A DNA stretch of 64,000 nucleotides from Labilithrix sp. (GCA_019637155.1 JAHBWE010000004.1:372001-436000); one strand, 5' to 3'; shown: positions 7,480 to 15,809, numbered from the stretch's first letter. Numbers and translations are program-made. The notes: generated by a model not told the origin, from the letters alone.

Positions 7480-8996
7480 GGACAGATCTCCTTGAACACG
7501 GTCCTCCCCGCGGCGTCCTTCTGCGGGACGATGCGGCAAGTCGGGGGCTTCGCGCTCGCGGGGGGCTTCGGCTTCGCCGCGACGGGCGGCGGCGGAGCAG
7601 GTGATGGCGCGGGCGGCTCCGCCGGCTCGGGCGCGGGCTCGGGCTCGGGTACGGGCTCGGGCGGAGGCGGGGGCGGGGCCGTCACCGGCGTCGTGACCGC
7701 GATCGGCGGCTCGATCGACGGCGGCGCGCTCGGCGCCGCGTTCGCCTTTGGCGTCGAGGTGCGCGCGGCGATCACGGCGATGATGAGCACGAGCCCGATC
7801 AGCGCGAAGCCTCCGAGCACCGCGCCGCCGACGAGCATCACCTTGCGCGAGGGAACGCCCGCGAGCAGACCCGGCGGGAGGACGTCTCGCTCCGTCGAGA
7901 TGCCGGTGTCGCTCTTCACCGTCTCGGCGGCGGAGTGCGGGCCGAGGATCGCGGTGCCTCCGGCGGCGGGCATGGTCGTGCTCGCCGCGATCGCGGCGAC
8001 GTCGCGGACGCTCGACGCCATCTCCGGCGCCGCGGTCCGGCACCAGCGGTGGAGATCGGCGAGCTTCTCGTCGCGGCTCGCGAGGTCCTTCGCGATCGCG
8101 CTGCGGACCCAACCTCCGACGTCGCGCGGGCTCGCCGGCGCGATCGCGTGCTCGAGCGCGACCGCCATCTCGCTCGCGGTCGCGAAGCGGTCGTTGGGAT
8201 CGCGGGCGAGCGCGCGCAGGACCACGTCGTCGATCGCGCCTGGCAGCGAAGCGACGAGGCCGCTCGGCGGCGGCACCTTCAGGTTCAAGAGCGCGTGGAG
8301 GCGCTCGGCGCCGTTGGCTCCGTTGATGAGGCGTTTGCCGACGAGCGCCTCCCAGAGCACGATGCCGGCGGCGAACACGTCGGCGCGCGCGGTGAGGGCC
8401 TCGCCGATCGCCTGCTCCGGCGCCATGTACGCCTGCTTGCCCTTCGTGACGCCCTCGCTCGTCGCGTGCACCTGCCCGACCGCCTTCGCGATGCCGAAGT
8501 CCGCGATCTTCGCGAGGCCGTCGGCGCTCACGAGGATGTTCTGCGGAGAGACGTCGCGATGGACGAGGTGCAGCGGCTGGCCGTCGTCGCCTCGCGTCTC
8601 GTGCGCGGCGTGGAGGCCGTTCAGCGTGGCGACGACGATCGCGCTCGCGATCGCGGGTGGGGTCGACAGGCCCTGGCCCTGCGCGGCGCGGAGGATCGAG
8701 GCGAGCGAGCCGCCGTGCACGTACTCCATCACGAGGAGGAGCTCGCCCGGCTCCTCGAGGACGTCGAGCGTCAGCACGACGTTGGGGTGGCTGAGGCCCG
8801 ACGTGATGCGCGCCTCGTCGAGGAACATCGAGATGAACTCGGGATCCTTCGCGAACTGCGGATGCATCCGCTTGATCGCGACGGTCTTGCCGAAGCCCGC
8901 CGGTCCGGACATGCGGCCGAGGTAGACGCTCGCCATGCCGCCGGCCGCGAGCTCACGGCCGACGACGTAGCGCCCTATCCGGATGGGCTCGGACAT
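7476..8996 (-). CDS. Transmembrane Ser/Thr protein kinase (Hanks type)
   Basis: About 506 residues from the ATG at 8996 (MSEPIRIGRYVV); an upstream GTG at 9020 is possible but less typical. The kinase domain is complete: glycine loop RELAAGGMASVY, VAIKRM lysine, catalytic HRDVSPQN, DFG in KIADFGIAK, and activation-segment YMAPEQ. A single TM helix (KVMLVGGAVLGGFALIG) follows, then a Pro/Glu/Ala-rich extracytoplasmic tail ending in a two-Cys motif (CRIVPQKDAAGRTVFKEIC). HRDVSPQN with N in place of L is common in myxobacterial kinases. It heads an operon with overlapping genes for a PEGA-like protein and a lipoprotein. Confidence 0.92.
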   Translation of the reverse strand: MSEPIRIGRYVVGRELAAGGMASVYLGRMSGPAGFGKTVAIKRMHPQFAKDPEFISMFLDEARITSGLSHPNVVLTLDVLEEPGELLLVMEYVHGGSLASILRAAQGQGLSTPPAIASAIVVATLNGLHAAHETRGDDGQPLHLVHRDVSPQNILVSADGLAKIADFGIAKAVGQVHATSEGVTKGKQAYMAPEQAIGEALTARADVFAAGIVLWEALVGKRLINGANGAERLHALLNLKVPPPSGLVASLPGAIDDVVLRALARDPNDRFATASEMAVALEHAIAPASPRDVGGWVRSAIAKDLASRDEKLADLHRWCRTAAPEMASSVRDVAAIAASTTMPAAGGTAILGPHSAAETVKSDTGISTERDVLPPGLLAGVPSRKVMLVGGAVLGGFALIGLVLIIAVIAARTSTPKANAAPSAPPSIEPPIAVTTPVTAPPPPPPEPVPEPEPAPEPAEPPAPSPAPPPPVAAKPKPPASAKPPTCRIVPQKDAAGRTVFKEICP

Positions 8997-9078
8997 GACC
9001 GCCCGCGATCGTATCACCACGTGATCGCGGTGGTTCAGCGCAGAAAATGAAGAAGGCGCCGCTGTCGGTGCGCGTGGG

Positions 9079-9870
9079 CTACGAGGCTTCGCGCGTGACG
9101 ACGACGCGATCGATGACCACCGGCGACATCGGGCGATCGCCCGAGTCGCGCGGCGTCGTCGCGATCGCGTGGACGATCGAGGTCGGCGCGCAGACGCCGA
9201 AGATCGTGTAGTTCCCGTCGAGGCCCGGGACCGCCGCGTCGGTGATGAAGAACTGGGCGCCGTTGGTGTCCTTGCCGCGGTTCGCCATGCAGAGGAGGCC
9301 CGCTCGATCGTGCTTCGCGCCCGGCCAGATCTCGTCGGGGATGACGTAGCCGGGCTCGCCGGTCCCGTTCCCGTTCCGGTCGCCGCCTTGGATCATGAAG
9401 CCCTTGATGACGCGGTGGAAGGTCGTGCCGTCGTAGTAGGGCTCCTTCATCCACGCGCGCCCCGCCTTGAAGGGGCGCGTCCCGTTCGCGAGGCCGATGA
9501 AGTTCGCGACCGTGTTCGGGGCTTTGTCCTCCCAGAGGTCGCACGTGATGCGCCCCGCGCTCGTGTCGATCGTCGCGACGAGGCGGCCGGCGCCGGGGAG
9601 CGACGCGGTCGCTTCTTCGATCGTGTAGCTGCCGCGCAGCGGATCGTTGCCGTCGGGCGGCTGTTCGACGAGCCCGCCGTCGAGCGCGGCGGCGCGGCGC
9701 TGCGCGACCTCCTGCCGGATGCGCGCGCGCTCCTCTTCGCTCGGTCCCGCCGGCGCGACCTCGACCGGGCCGGCGTCGACGTACACGATCTCGTTCGACT
9801 GCGGAGGCAGCCCCGGCGGAACGGGGACACACGCAAAGAAGAGCAGCAGTGAAGCGACCAGGACGCGCAT
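9079..9870 (-). CDS. Cyclophilin-type peptidyl-prolyl isomerase, exported lipoprotein
   Basis: 263 residues with an N-terminal signal ending in a lipobox-like LLLFFAC, a Pro/Glu-rich linker, then a cyclophilin domain from about residue 93. Visible cyclophilin signatures are TCDLWEDKAPNTVANFIGLANG, the active-site FHRVIKGFMIQGGD (split here as FHRVIKGF and MIQGGD), LCMANRGKDTNGAQFFIT and GNYTIFG. The catalytic Arg of FHR and the QFFIT core are intact, so it should be an active prolyl isomerase of the periplasm or outer membrane. It is downstream of nothing on its strand for about 45 bases and appears to be a single gene. Confidence 0.9.
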   Translation of the reverse strand: MRVLVASLLLFFACVPVPPGLPPQSNEIVYVDAGPVEVAPAGPSEEERARIRQEVAQRRAAALDGGLVEQPPDGNDPLRGSYTIEEATASLPGAGRLVATIDTSAGRITCDLWEDKAPNTVANFIGLANGTRPFKAGRAWMKEPYYDGTTFHRVIKGFMIQGGDRNGNGTGEPGYVIPDEIWPGAKHDRAGLLCMANRGKDTNGAQFFITDAAVPGLDGNYTIFGVCAPTSIVHAIATTPRDSGDRPMSPVVIDRVVVTREAS

Positions 9871-9915
9871 CGGGGCGCGTAGTATGCCCCCTCGACGACT
9901 CGCTGCGGAAGCGAA

Positions 9916-10536
9916 TCAGAAGTAGCAGGCCGCGGCGCGGTTCGAGCCCGGGTCCTTGAACTCGGCGCTATCGGCGAACGCGAGCGCGATGCCGCTGCGC
10001 GAGCCGCCCTTGTTCAGGCTGTCGAGCCACAGCGCGAAGCCCGCCGCGTCGGGCTCGCGATCGAAGAAGCTGCGGTAGAGGCTCGTGACGTAGTCCTCGT
10101 TCGTGAGCTGCTCGCGCGACGCGATGAACTCGGGCGACTGGAGGATCTGCTTCAGCACGCCGAGCCGCGACTCGCCCGCCTGGATGATGCCGACCCAGTG
10201 CTGGAGGCCGCCCGGATCGGGATCGCGCTGCAGCGCGATGAAGTACGACGCCTTCACCGAGTCCGTGTCCGTCAGGCACGCGATCGCCGGCTTCTTCGCC
10301 GGGCTCGCCGGGGTGTTCCCGGGCGTTTGCGTTTGCGTCTGCGCCGGCGTCGACGGCGTGATCACGGGCGCGACGCCGTCGTTGCCGTTCGCCGGCTGAT
10401 CGGTCGGCGTCGGATCGCTCGGGTCGTCGTCGTCGTTCTGCACCGCGCCGTTGCCGCGGACCTTCGTACCCGACGGATCCTCCACCGCGCAGCCAGCCGC
10501 GAACACGGCGACGAAGACGAGCCAACCGAAGCGCAT
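9916..10536 (-). CDS. DUF4214 domain lipoprotein
   Basis: About 206 residues from the ATG at 10536, which has a good ribosome binding site (GGGGGA, 10538-10546 on the reverse strand). Lipobox VFAAGCAV, an Asp/Thr/Pro-rich low-complexity linker containing QTQTQT, then a helical domain. That domain has the DUF4214 pattern: ALQRDPDPGGLQHWV, then LGVLKQILQSPEFI, then SLYRSFFDREPDAAGFALWL, then GIALAFADSAEF. DUF4214 is a helical linker-like module common in surface and calcium-binding proteins. The protein is probably a cell-surface lipoprotein with an adhesive or scaffold role; this role is inferred. Confidence 0.82.
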   Translation of the reverse strand: MRFGWLVFVAVFAAGCAVEDPSGTKVRGNGAVQNDDDDPSDPTPTDQPANGNDGVAPVITPSTPAQTQTQTPGNTPASPAKKPAIACLTDTDSVKASYFIALQRDPDPGGLQHWVGIIQAGESRLGVLKQILQSPEFIASREQLTNEDYVTSLYRSFFDREPDAAGFALWLDSLNKGGSRSGIALAFADSAEFKDPGSNRAAACYF

Positions 10537-10720
10537 GATGTCCCCCGACGTTGCAGCCGCCGTACCGGCGCGCGCCTCCGTCCGGAATCTGAAATTGCCG
10601 CTATTTCCAGTGAGACTGCGCCGGATCGTCGTCGATCCGCAGGCGGGCGCGACCCACACCACGCGTCGTGGAGGCTTGCGCAGGCGCTTGCGCGAAGCGA
10701 GGGGCCGCGGGCGATCCGCT
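10537..10720. other. Intergenic region between the DUF4214 lipoprotein and the 212-residue gene
   Basis: 184 bases between two reverse-strand genes, less GC-rich in its centre (around 10585-10620) than its surroundings. This is the likely promoter region of the DUF4214 gene. I could not identify a convincing -35/-10 pair or a terminator stem, and no conserved ORF is visible. Confidence 0.3.
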
Positions 10721-11359
10721 TCACGGTTGCGCAACGCCGTCCTCCGCGAGCCAGGTGCGCGGGACGACGTTCGTGAGGCAATGGACCGTGCGCGGGGAGA
10801 GCGCGGAGGACTCGTGCGCGCGCAGCGGCTTCGCCGGGGTGCCCTCGGCGATCCCCTCCGTCGCGCGCCACGCCGGGCGCATGCCGGGCGCGAGCGTCCT
10901 CAAGCCGCTCTGCAGCACGCCGATGATGAACGTGTGCCCCGCGACGCGCGCGCCGAGGCCGTCGGCGAGGCAGCGCGCGAAGTCGTGACCGGCGTCGCCG
11001 CCGAACGCCTCGCACGTGCGCAGCCAGAGGAGCGAGCCTCCGTCCGGGAGCAGGCGCTCGCGGATCGACGCGAACGCGCGCGCGTGCGCGCCTTCGAACG
11101 TGGCGCGATCGAGCCGATCGTCGCCCGCGAGCACGCGGCCCCATTTGCCGTGGCCCCAGTACTGGACCTCGGCGATCGAGCGCGAAGGCTCGTACGACGC
11201 GATCCACGCGAGCGCGTCGGCCCAGCTCGTCGCCCCGTACGCGGCGTCGTGGCGATCGAGCCGATGGTAGAGCCGCGCGCCCGCCGCCCACGCGGTCGAG
11301 AGGCCGACGCCCCAGCGCGTGCACGTGCGGTCGTAGACGATGAGCCGGAGCGCCGTCAC
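10721..11359 (-). CDS. Uncharacterised protein with His/Cys motifs, coupled to the lipase
   Basis: 212 residues starting at GTG 11359, which overlaps the upstream lipase stop (GTGA). No signal peptide. Beginning ALRLIVYDRTC, it has an alpha/beta pattern with VQYWGHGKWGRVL around residue 67, then a strand ending in LLWLRTCEAFGG, then GHDFARCLADGLGARVAGHTFIIG. A strand-HG followed about 45 residues later by a strand-C is the arrangement of clan CD (caspase-like/CHAT) peptidases. The Cys here is followed by EAFGG rather than a known family consensus. Translational coupling to an alpha/beta hydrolase suggests the two work on a common target. Function not established. Confidence 0.6.
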   Translation of the reverse strand: MTALRLIVYDRTCTRWGVGLSTAWAAGARLYHRLDRHDAAYGATSWADALAWIASYEPSRSIAEVQYWGHGKWGRVLAGDDRLDRATFEGAHARAFASIRERLLPDGGSLLWLRTCEAFGGDAGHDFARCLADGLGARVAGHTFIIGVLQSGLRTLAPGMRPAWRATEGIAEGTPAKPLRAHESSALSPRTVHCLTNVVPRTWLAEDGVAQP

Positions 11360-12336
11360 TCCGTGATCGTGCCACCGAGGACCGCGCGCGCGAAGTCGGT
11401 CGCCTCGCGCGCGCGGAGGAGGCCGCCGTGATCGACGCCGCCGACGACCTGGTAGTCGGCGCAGCGCTCGTAGCGCGCGGAGTCGTCGAAGATGAAGCGG
11501 TCCTTCGCGCCCTTCATGCAGTGCTTCACCGGGCCGCCGGCGGGCTGCGCGAGCTCGGCCTTCATGAGCGCCTTCGTCCAGACGTCGCGCCCCGACCGAC
11601 CCCGCACCGTGAACTTGGAGCGCGCCGTCCAGCTCACGCGATCGAGCTCCGTCAGCTCGTGGTCGTCCATCCAGATCGGGTCGTCGCTGAACCACGACTC
11701 GCCGACGGCGAAGGGGACACCTTGGTGCGGCGTCGCGAGGAAGAGCACCTCGCCGATCTTCGCCTTCGCGCCGGGGAAGAACGCGAGATACGAGCGCGTG
11801 ATGAGGCCGCCCATGCTGTGGGCGACGACGTCGACCTTGTCGGCGCCCGTCGCGCGGAGGATGTCGTCGATCGCGGCGGCGAGGTCCTTCGTGAAGTCGT
11901 GCGTGACGCCGCGATCGTACGAGTCCGAGTCCGGCACGAGCTGCCCGTTCGAGCCGATGCGGCCCGGTCCGGCGGTGAAGGACTTCGGCGCGTCGCTGCC
12001 GCGCGTGACGTAGTAGTCGAACGCGAAGAGCCACTCGCGGCGCGGGATGCTGCGCGCCGCCCAGTCCGCGTGATCGCCGGTGCCGATCGAGCGACGCGCG
12101 TCCCATCGCTCGCCGGGCGCGGTGAGCGCGGCGAAGATCGCGTCGCCGTCGCCGTTGTGGCCGTTGTGGCCGTGGATGAAGACGACCGGGCGCGCGGCGC
12201 ACGGCGCCCGCGGGCAGGGGAGCGCCTCCGTCGCGGCGCTCTCCGTCGTCGCGCTCTCGTCCTCGTCCTCGGTCGCGGCGGAGCATCCGGCCGCCGCGAT
12301 CGCGACGGCGAGCCAGGGGATCGAGCGAAGAAACAC
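11356..12336 (-). CDS. Secreted lipase-like alpha/beta hydrolase (lipoprotein)
   Basis: 326 residues with signal peptide and lipobox (AIAAAGCSA), an acidic linker, and an alpha/beta-hydrolase fold. The oxyanion region is VVFIHGHNGHNGDGD, the nucleophile elbow is VVAHSMGGL (G/A-H-S-M-G-G) and the candidate catalytic His is in VVGGVDHGGLL near the C-terminus. The spacing and THDFTKDLAAAID segment resemble triacylglycerol-lipase/PGAP1-like esterases. Two Cys in PCPRAPC and two more late (VKHCMKG, YERCADY) could form disulfides. It overlaps the downstream 212-residue gene by four bases. Confidence 0.82.
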   Translation of the reverse strand: MFLRSIPWLAVAIAAAGCSAATEDEDESATTESAATEALPCPRAPCAARPVVFIHGHNGHNGDGDAIFAALTAPGERWDARRSIGTGDHADWAARSIPRREWLFAFDYYVTRGSDAPKSFTAGPGRIGSNGQLVPDSDSYDRGVTHDFTKDLAAAIDDILRATGADKVDVVAHSMGGLITRSYLAFFPGAKAKIGEVLFLATPHQGVPFAVGESWFSDDPIWMDDHELTELDRVSWTARSKFTVRGRSGRDVWTKALMKAELAQPAGGPVKHCMKGAKDRFIFDDSARYERCADYQVVGGVDHGGLLRAREATDFARAVLGGTITE

Positions 12337-12428
12337 CGGCGGGGCTTACCACTTTCTGAAATGCGCGCTCGTCTCCGTCCGATCTTCCATGACCGCGCGA
12401 GCTTTCCAGCCAGCGCGGACGTGCGAGG

Positions 12429-13202
12429 ATGCGCGGGATGGGCGCGCTCCTGCTCCTCCTCACCGTGCTCCTTCACGGCGTCACGTTCGTCGCTCTCCGC
12501 TGGCTCGTCGCGCGCCGCGCCGGCGTTCGCGGGATGAAGCCGGTGCTCGCGATCGACCACGCGCCGTGGTCCGCGGTGTCGCTCGCGCGCCGCGTGCTCT
12601 TCACGGCGGTCGGACCGTTCGGCTGTTACCTCGTCACCGCGCTGCTGCTCACGTTCGGCTTGCTGCTGACCGGGGAGACGCGCATCGACGAGACGAGCAT
12701 GCGCGTGCGCGTCGCGGCGGCGAGCCCGGCCGCGGCGGCGGGGTTTCGCGACGGCGACCAGATCCTCCGCGTCGACGGCGCGCCCGTTCATGACTGGGAC
12801 ACGCTGAAGCGCGAGGTGGCGGCGCGTCCCGAGACGCCGGTCCTCGTCGCGGTGCGACGCGGCGAAGAGGAGCTCACGCTCACGCCGACGCCGAGCGCGG
12901 CGGGCAAGATCGGCGTCGGGCCTTGGGTCGAGACGCGCCCGGTCGGGATCGGCTCGGCCCTCGCGCGCGGCGTGGTGGAGCCGTTCGCCGTCGTCCGGTC
13001 GACGGTCATCGGGTGGGGTCGCGTCGTGCGCGGGAGCGAGCACGAGCTCTCCGGTCCGATCGGGATCGCCGCCGGGACGAGCCAGGCGTATCGTGCGGGC
13101 GCGGGTGCGGCGCTCCGTCTGCTCGGCGGTCTCAGCGCGTACGGCCTCGTCGTGCCCTTCGTCGTCGCGCTCGTGTTCTTCCCGCGCTCGCGCCGGCGCT
13201 GA
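12429..13202 (+). CDS. RseP-like PDZ membrane protein lacking the metalloprotease motif
   Basis: 257 residues; ATG at 12429, with a second ATG at 12438 that is better spaced from a GAGG. The architecture is that of a short site-2 protease: N-terminal TM helix, a second TM, one PDZ domain (residues about 93-160, SPAAAAGFRDGDQILRVDG then PVHDWDTLKREV), LSGPIGIAAG, and a last TM. The segment LVARRAGVR matches the conserved sequence just after HExxH in RseP, but the HExxH position reads FVALR (residues 20-24). The C-terminal D-G metal ligand motif is also absent (LVVPFVVALVFFPRS). It should be a non-proteolytic relative, perhaps a regulator or chaperone of membrane proteolysis. Confidence 0.72.
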   Translation: MRGMGALLLLLTVLLHGVTFVALRWLVARRAGVRGMKPVLAIDHAPWSAVSLARRVLFTAVGPFGCYLVTALLLTFGLLLTGETRIDETSMRVRVAAASPAAAAGFRDGDQILRVDGAPVHDWDTLKREVAARPETPVLVAVRRGEEELTLTPTPSAAGKIGVGPWVETRPVGIGSALARGVVEPFAVVRSTVIGWGRVVRGSEHELSGPIGIAAGTSQAYRAGAGAALRLLGGLSAYGLVVPFVVALVFFPRSRRR

Positions 13203-13212
13203 CGCGTTCGTG

Positions 13213-13614
13213 TCAGGGGCAGCAGCAGCGATTGCAGGCCTCCTTGATGCCGGTGGCGACGTAGCCGTAGGTGTACATGCACGTGTCTTCCTCCCAGTAG
13301 CAGCCGTTGCAGTCGTTGCATGTGGAGCCGCCGCTGCTGCTGCTGCCGCCGTTCTCGATCGCCGCGACGCCGGACACGCAGTCCATCCGCTCGACCTCGA
13401 GGAGCTGCGCGGACGTCCATCCTTGCTGGACGCACGCGTCCTTGCACGAGGCTTGGTTCTCCGCGCTCTCGGCGCCCTTGCATCGCAGGTAGTAGACGCA
13501 CGCGCTGTCGCAGGTGCCGGACGCGCTGGACTGCGTCCCCGCGTCGGTGTCCGCGGGCTCGCTCGACTCGCACGCGAGCATCGCCAAGATCGAGAGGACG
13601 AAGAGGATGCGCAT
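13213..13614 (-). CDS. Small Cys-rich lipoprotein
   Basis: 133 residues with lipobox ILAMLAC and about 16 further cysteines. The first half has a C-x3-C-x4-LRC plus C-x3-C pattern (TCDSACVYYLRC, CKDACVQQG) like other myxobacterial lipoproteins of this window. After a Gly/Ser linker comes a very dense Cys cluster (CNDCNGCYWEEDTC and CNRCCCP). It probably folds around disulfides in the periplasm or outer membrane; metal binding is also possible. No catalytic motif. The start at 13614 directly precedes the hydrophobic core. Confidence 0.72.
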   Translation of the reverse strand: MRILFVLSILAMLACESSEPADTDAGTQSSASGTCDSACVYYLRCKGAESAENQASCKDACVQQGWTSAQLLEVERMDCVSGVAAIENGGSSSSGGSTCNDCNGCYWEEDTCMYTYGYVATGIKEACNRCCCP

Positions 13615-13681
13615 ACCTCAGTGTGCCGAGCACCGAAGGCTCGCCCCAATGGTGTATTCGCTTGGGAGGTGACGCCGCGGG

Positions 13682-14782
13682 CTACTCGCAGGTCGAGCTC
13701 GCCGCGTCTTCGCACGTGCCGTTCACGCACGACAGCATCGGGGCGCACTCGATGCCGCTCGTGCAGGCCTCGCCCTTCTGGACGTAGGGCTTGCACGTGC
13801 CTGGGCCGGGGATGCCGTCCGCGCAGTAGGAGGCTTTGCAGATGTCCTCGTCGGCGAAGGAGCACGTCTCACCGACGTTCTTGATCGCCTTCGGCGCGCA
13901 CTCGAGCGAGGAGAAGTCGCACCGGAGGGGGGCTTTGCACTCCTGACCGCCGTACGCGATCGTGCAGCCGCCGCCGACGTCCACGCCGTCCGTGCACACG
14001 CCGGCGACGCACCTCGTATTGACGTCGCAGAAGGGGGTCGAGAGAGAGCTGCACGTGCCGCCTCGCGGGATCGGCCCCGCGCACTTCCCGTCGATGCAGA
14101 AGAGCCCGAGCCGGCATGACATGAGGCTCTCGCAGTCGTCGCCGAGCTTGCCTCCCGGCGCGCATGTGCCGCACGCGGTGGTCGTGGCCCCGTTGCACGC
14201 GCCGTTCTTGCATTGCGAGGCGCTGATGCATGGGGCGCCGTCCTCGAGGGACCCGGGGGGCTGACACTCCGGACTGAGCAGCGCGGCGAGGGCGCCGTCG
14301 CAGGTGGTCAGCGTCTGGAGCTTGGTCACGCACGCGTCGACGTCTCCTTGCGTCCGCAGCGGGAGGCCGTCGAGCGATCCGGCGGGCATCGCGTCGTACG
14401 AAGCGCGGCACGCCGCCTGGTCTGCGTAGAGGCTCGGGTAGCACCGAACCTGGTAGGTGCAGTACGCGTCGAAGTAGGACCCGTAGTCGACGTTCGTGCC
14501 GCCGGAGGACGAGGACGAGGACGACGAAGAGGAGGAGGAGGACGACGACGACGAGGACGAGGACGACGAAGAGGAGGACGACGTGGAGGTCGAAGTCGAA
14601 GACGAAGACGACGAAGAGGAGGAGGTGGACGACGTGGCAGCGTCCGGCGGATCCGCGCAGCGCGTCTCCGGCCCGCACGTGGAGGAGGGATCGTCGCCGG
14701 AGCCGGAGCCACCACCCGTGCAAGCCAACCATACACTCGCCGCGACGAAGATCACGACGCCCAGCCCAGCACGCCCCTGCAC
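13682..14782 (-). CDS. Cys-rich lipoprotein with long poly-Ser stalk
   Basis: 366 residues, GTG start. Signal peptide with lipobox VWLAC, then an acidic stretch and a nearly uninterrupted Ser/Thr run of about 45 residues. The C-terminal 270 residues contain more than 20 Cys in repeated short motifs such as GAPCISASQCKNGAC, GGKLGDDCESLMSC and KGEACTSGIECAPMLSC. This is the colipase/Dickkopf-like 'G-x-x-C-x5-C' repeat common in myxobacterial surface lipoproteins. The poly-Ser stalk presumably projects the Cys-rich module from the outer membrane. No enzymatic site is seen; a binding or receptor role is a guess. Confidence 0.78.
   Translation of the reverse strand: MQGRAGLGVVIFVAASVWLACTGGGSGSGDDPSSTCGPETRCADPPDAATSSTSSSSSSSSSTSTSTSSSSSSSSSSSSSSSSSSSSSSSSSSGGTNVDYGSYFDAYCTYQVRCYPSLYADQAACRASYDAMPAGSLDGLPLRTQGDVDACVTKLQTLTTCDGALAALLSPECQPPGSLEDGAPCISASQCKNGACNGATTTACGTCAPGGKLGDDCESLMSCRLGLFCIDGKCAGPIPRGGTCSSLSTPFCDVNTRCVAGVCTDGVDVGGGCTIAYGGQECKAPLRCDFSSLECAPKAIKNVGETCSFADEDICKASYCADGIPGPGTCKPYVQKGEACTSGIECAPMLSCVNGTCEDAASSTCE
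14504..14638. repeat. Degenerate trinucleotide tract coding for poly-Ser
   Basis: About 135 bases almost entirely of GAG/GAC/GAA triplets on the + strand, read on the reverse strand as mixed Ser codons (TCC, TCG, TCT-like). Mixed codons argue against recent slippage of one triplet, although the purine-rich strand asymmetry makes the tract prone to length change. Confidence 0.75.
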
Positions 14783-14864
14783 GACGGCGACGCTATCATC
14801 ACCGCCACACCCCGTACAGGCGAGGCGCCGAGGCGCTCCGCGGCTCCGCGGCGCTGAGGCGCGC

Positions 14865-15809
14865 TCAGCGGCTCCGCCGGCGAGGAGGCGCTTGGCTCTT
14901 CGACGGCCCGCCGAGGACCGCCGGCTCGATCGGGCGCGTCGCGAGGAACTCGATGAACGCGAGCGTGCGCAGCGGCTGGTTCCGTCGCGCCGGGTGGACG
15001 GCGAAGATCGGCTCGCTCGGCGGCCGGAAGGCGCTCAGGACCTCCACGACCTCGCCGGCGGCGAGCGCGACCTCCGCCATGTAGCTCGGGACCTGGGCGA
15101 CGCCGAGCCCGGCGCGGACCGCGGCCACGAGCGCCTCGCCGTCGTCGATGCTCATGCGCGGCTCCGGATGCAGCGTGAGCACGTGGCCGCGCTCGGCGAA
15201 GGTCCACGGCCGCGGCGTCCCGCTCGACGGGCGACGGAAGAGTACGGCGGGAAGAGCGATCGCGTCCGCCGGCGTCGCGATCCGACGGCGACGCGCGAGC
15301 GTCGGAGGCGCGACGGTGACGATCTGCTGCGTGCCGATCCGCCGCGCCGCGAACGACGAGTCCGGGAGGCCGCCGATCCGGATCGCGACGTCGATCCCCT
15401 CCTCGACGATGTTGACGAAGCGGTCCGTGAGCAAGAGATCGGGCTTCACGTCGGGGTGCTTCGCGACGAAGTCCACGAGCGCCGGCACGAGATAGAGCTT
15501 CCCCAACGTCGAGGCGATCGTGACGCGCAGGCGCCCGCGTGCGGCCGCGCGCCGGCTCGTGATCATGCTCCGCGCGTTTTCGAGCTCGTCGAGCACCTTG
15601 CGGCACTGCTCGAAGAACAGCTCGCCGTCCTCGGTCATCGCCACGTGGCGTGTGGTGCGCGTGAGCAGTCGTAGCCCGAGCTCACCCTCGAGCCGCGTGA
15701 GCGTCTTGCCGACACCCGACGGCGTGACGCCGAGCGCGCGCGCCGCCCGCGTCAAGCTCCCGTGCTCGACGACGCGGACGAACGTCTGGATCCCGCTGGT
15801 CAGGTCCAC
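14865..15809 (-). CDS. LysR-family transcriptional regulator
   Basis: 314 residues. The N-terminal winged HTH is clear (FVRVVEHGSLTRAARALGVTPS, then LTRLEGELGLRLLTRTTR), followed by the effector-binding domain with SRRAAARGRLRVTIAS and a second lobe (GIDVAIRIGGLPDSS). This is the subgroup related to DsdC/AaeR-type and 'LysR substrate-binding' regulators that control their own divergent neighbours. Here the divergent gene is the delta-60-repeat lipoprotein at 15954, which is not an obvious target. The effector cannot be guessed. A Ser/Pro/Arg tail (SKSQAPPRRRSR) ends the protein. Confidence 0.9.
   Translation of the reverse strand: MDLTSGIQTFVRVVEHGSLTRAARALGVTPSGVGKTLTRLEGELGLRLLTRTTRHVAMTEDGELFFEQCRKVLDELENARSMITSRRAAARGRLRVTIASTLGKLYLVPALVDFVAKHPDVKPDLLLTDRFVNIVEEGIDVAIRIGGLPDSSFAARRIGTQQIVTVAPPTLARRRRIATPADAIALPAVLFRRPSSGTPRPWTFAERGHVLTLHPEPRMSIDDGEALVAAVRAGLGVAQVPSYMAEVALAAGEVVEVLSAFRPPSEPIFAVHPARRNQPLRTLAFIEFLATRPIEPAVLGGPSKSQAPPRRRSR

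Noticed and set aside
8996..9078. Short inverted repeat near 9014-9027 considered as an operator for the kinase operon
   Set aside because: An ATCAC/GTGAT arm pair exists upstream of the kinase start, but five-base arms are common by chance and no other support is available.
14504..14638. GAG/GAC tract considered as a non-coding microsatellite
   Set aside because: It lies in frame in a lipoprotein with mixed Ser codons, consistent with a selected Ser stalk.
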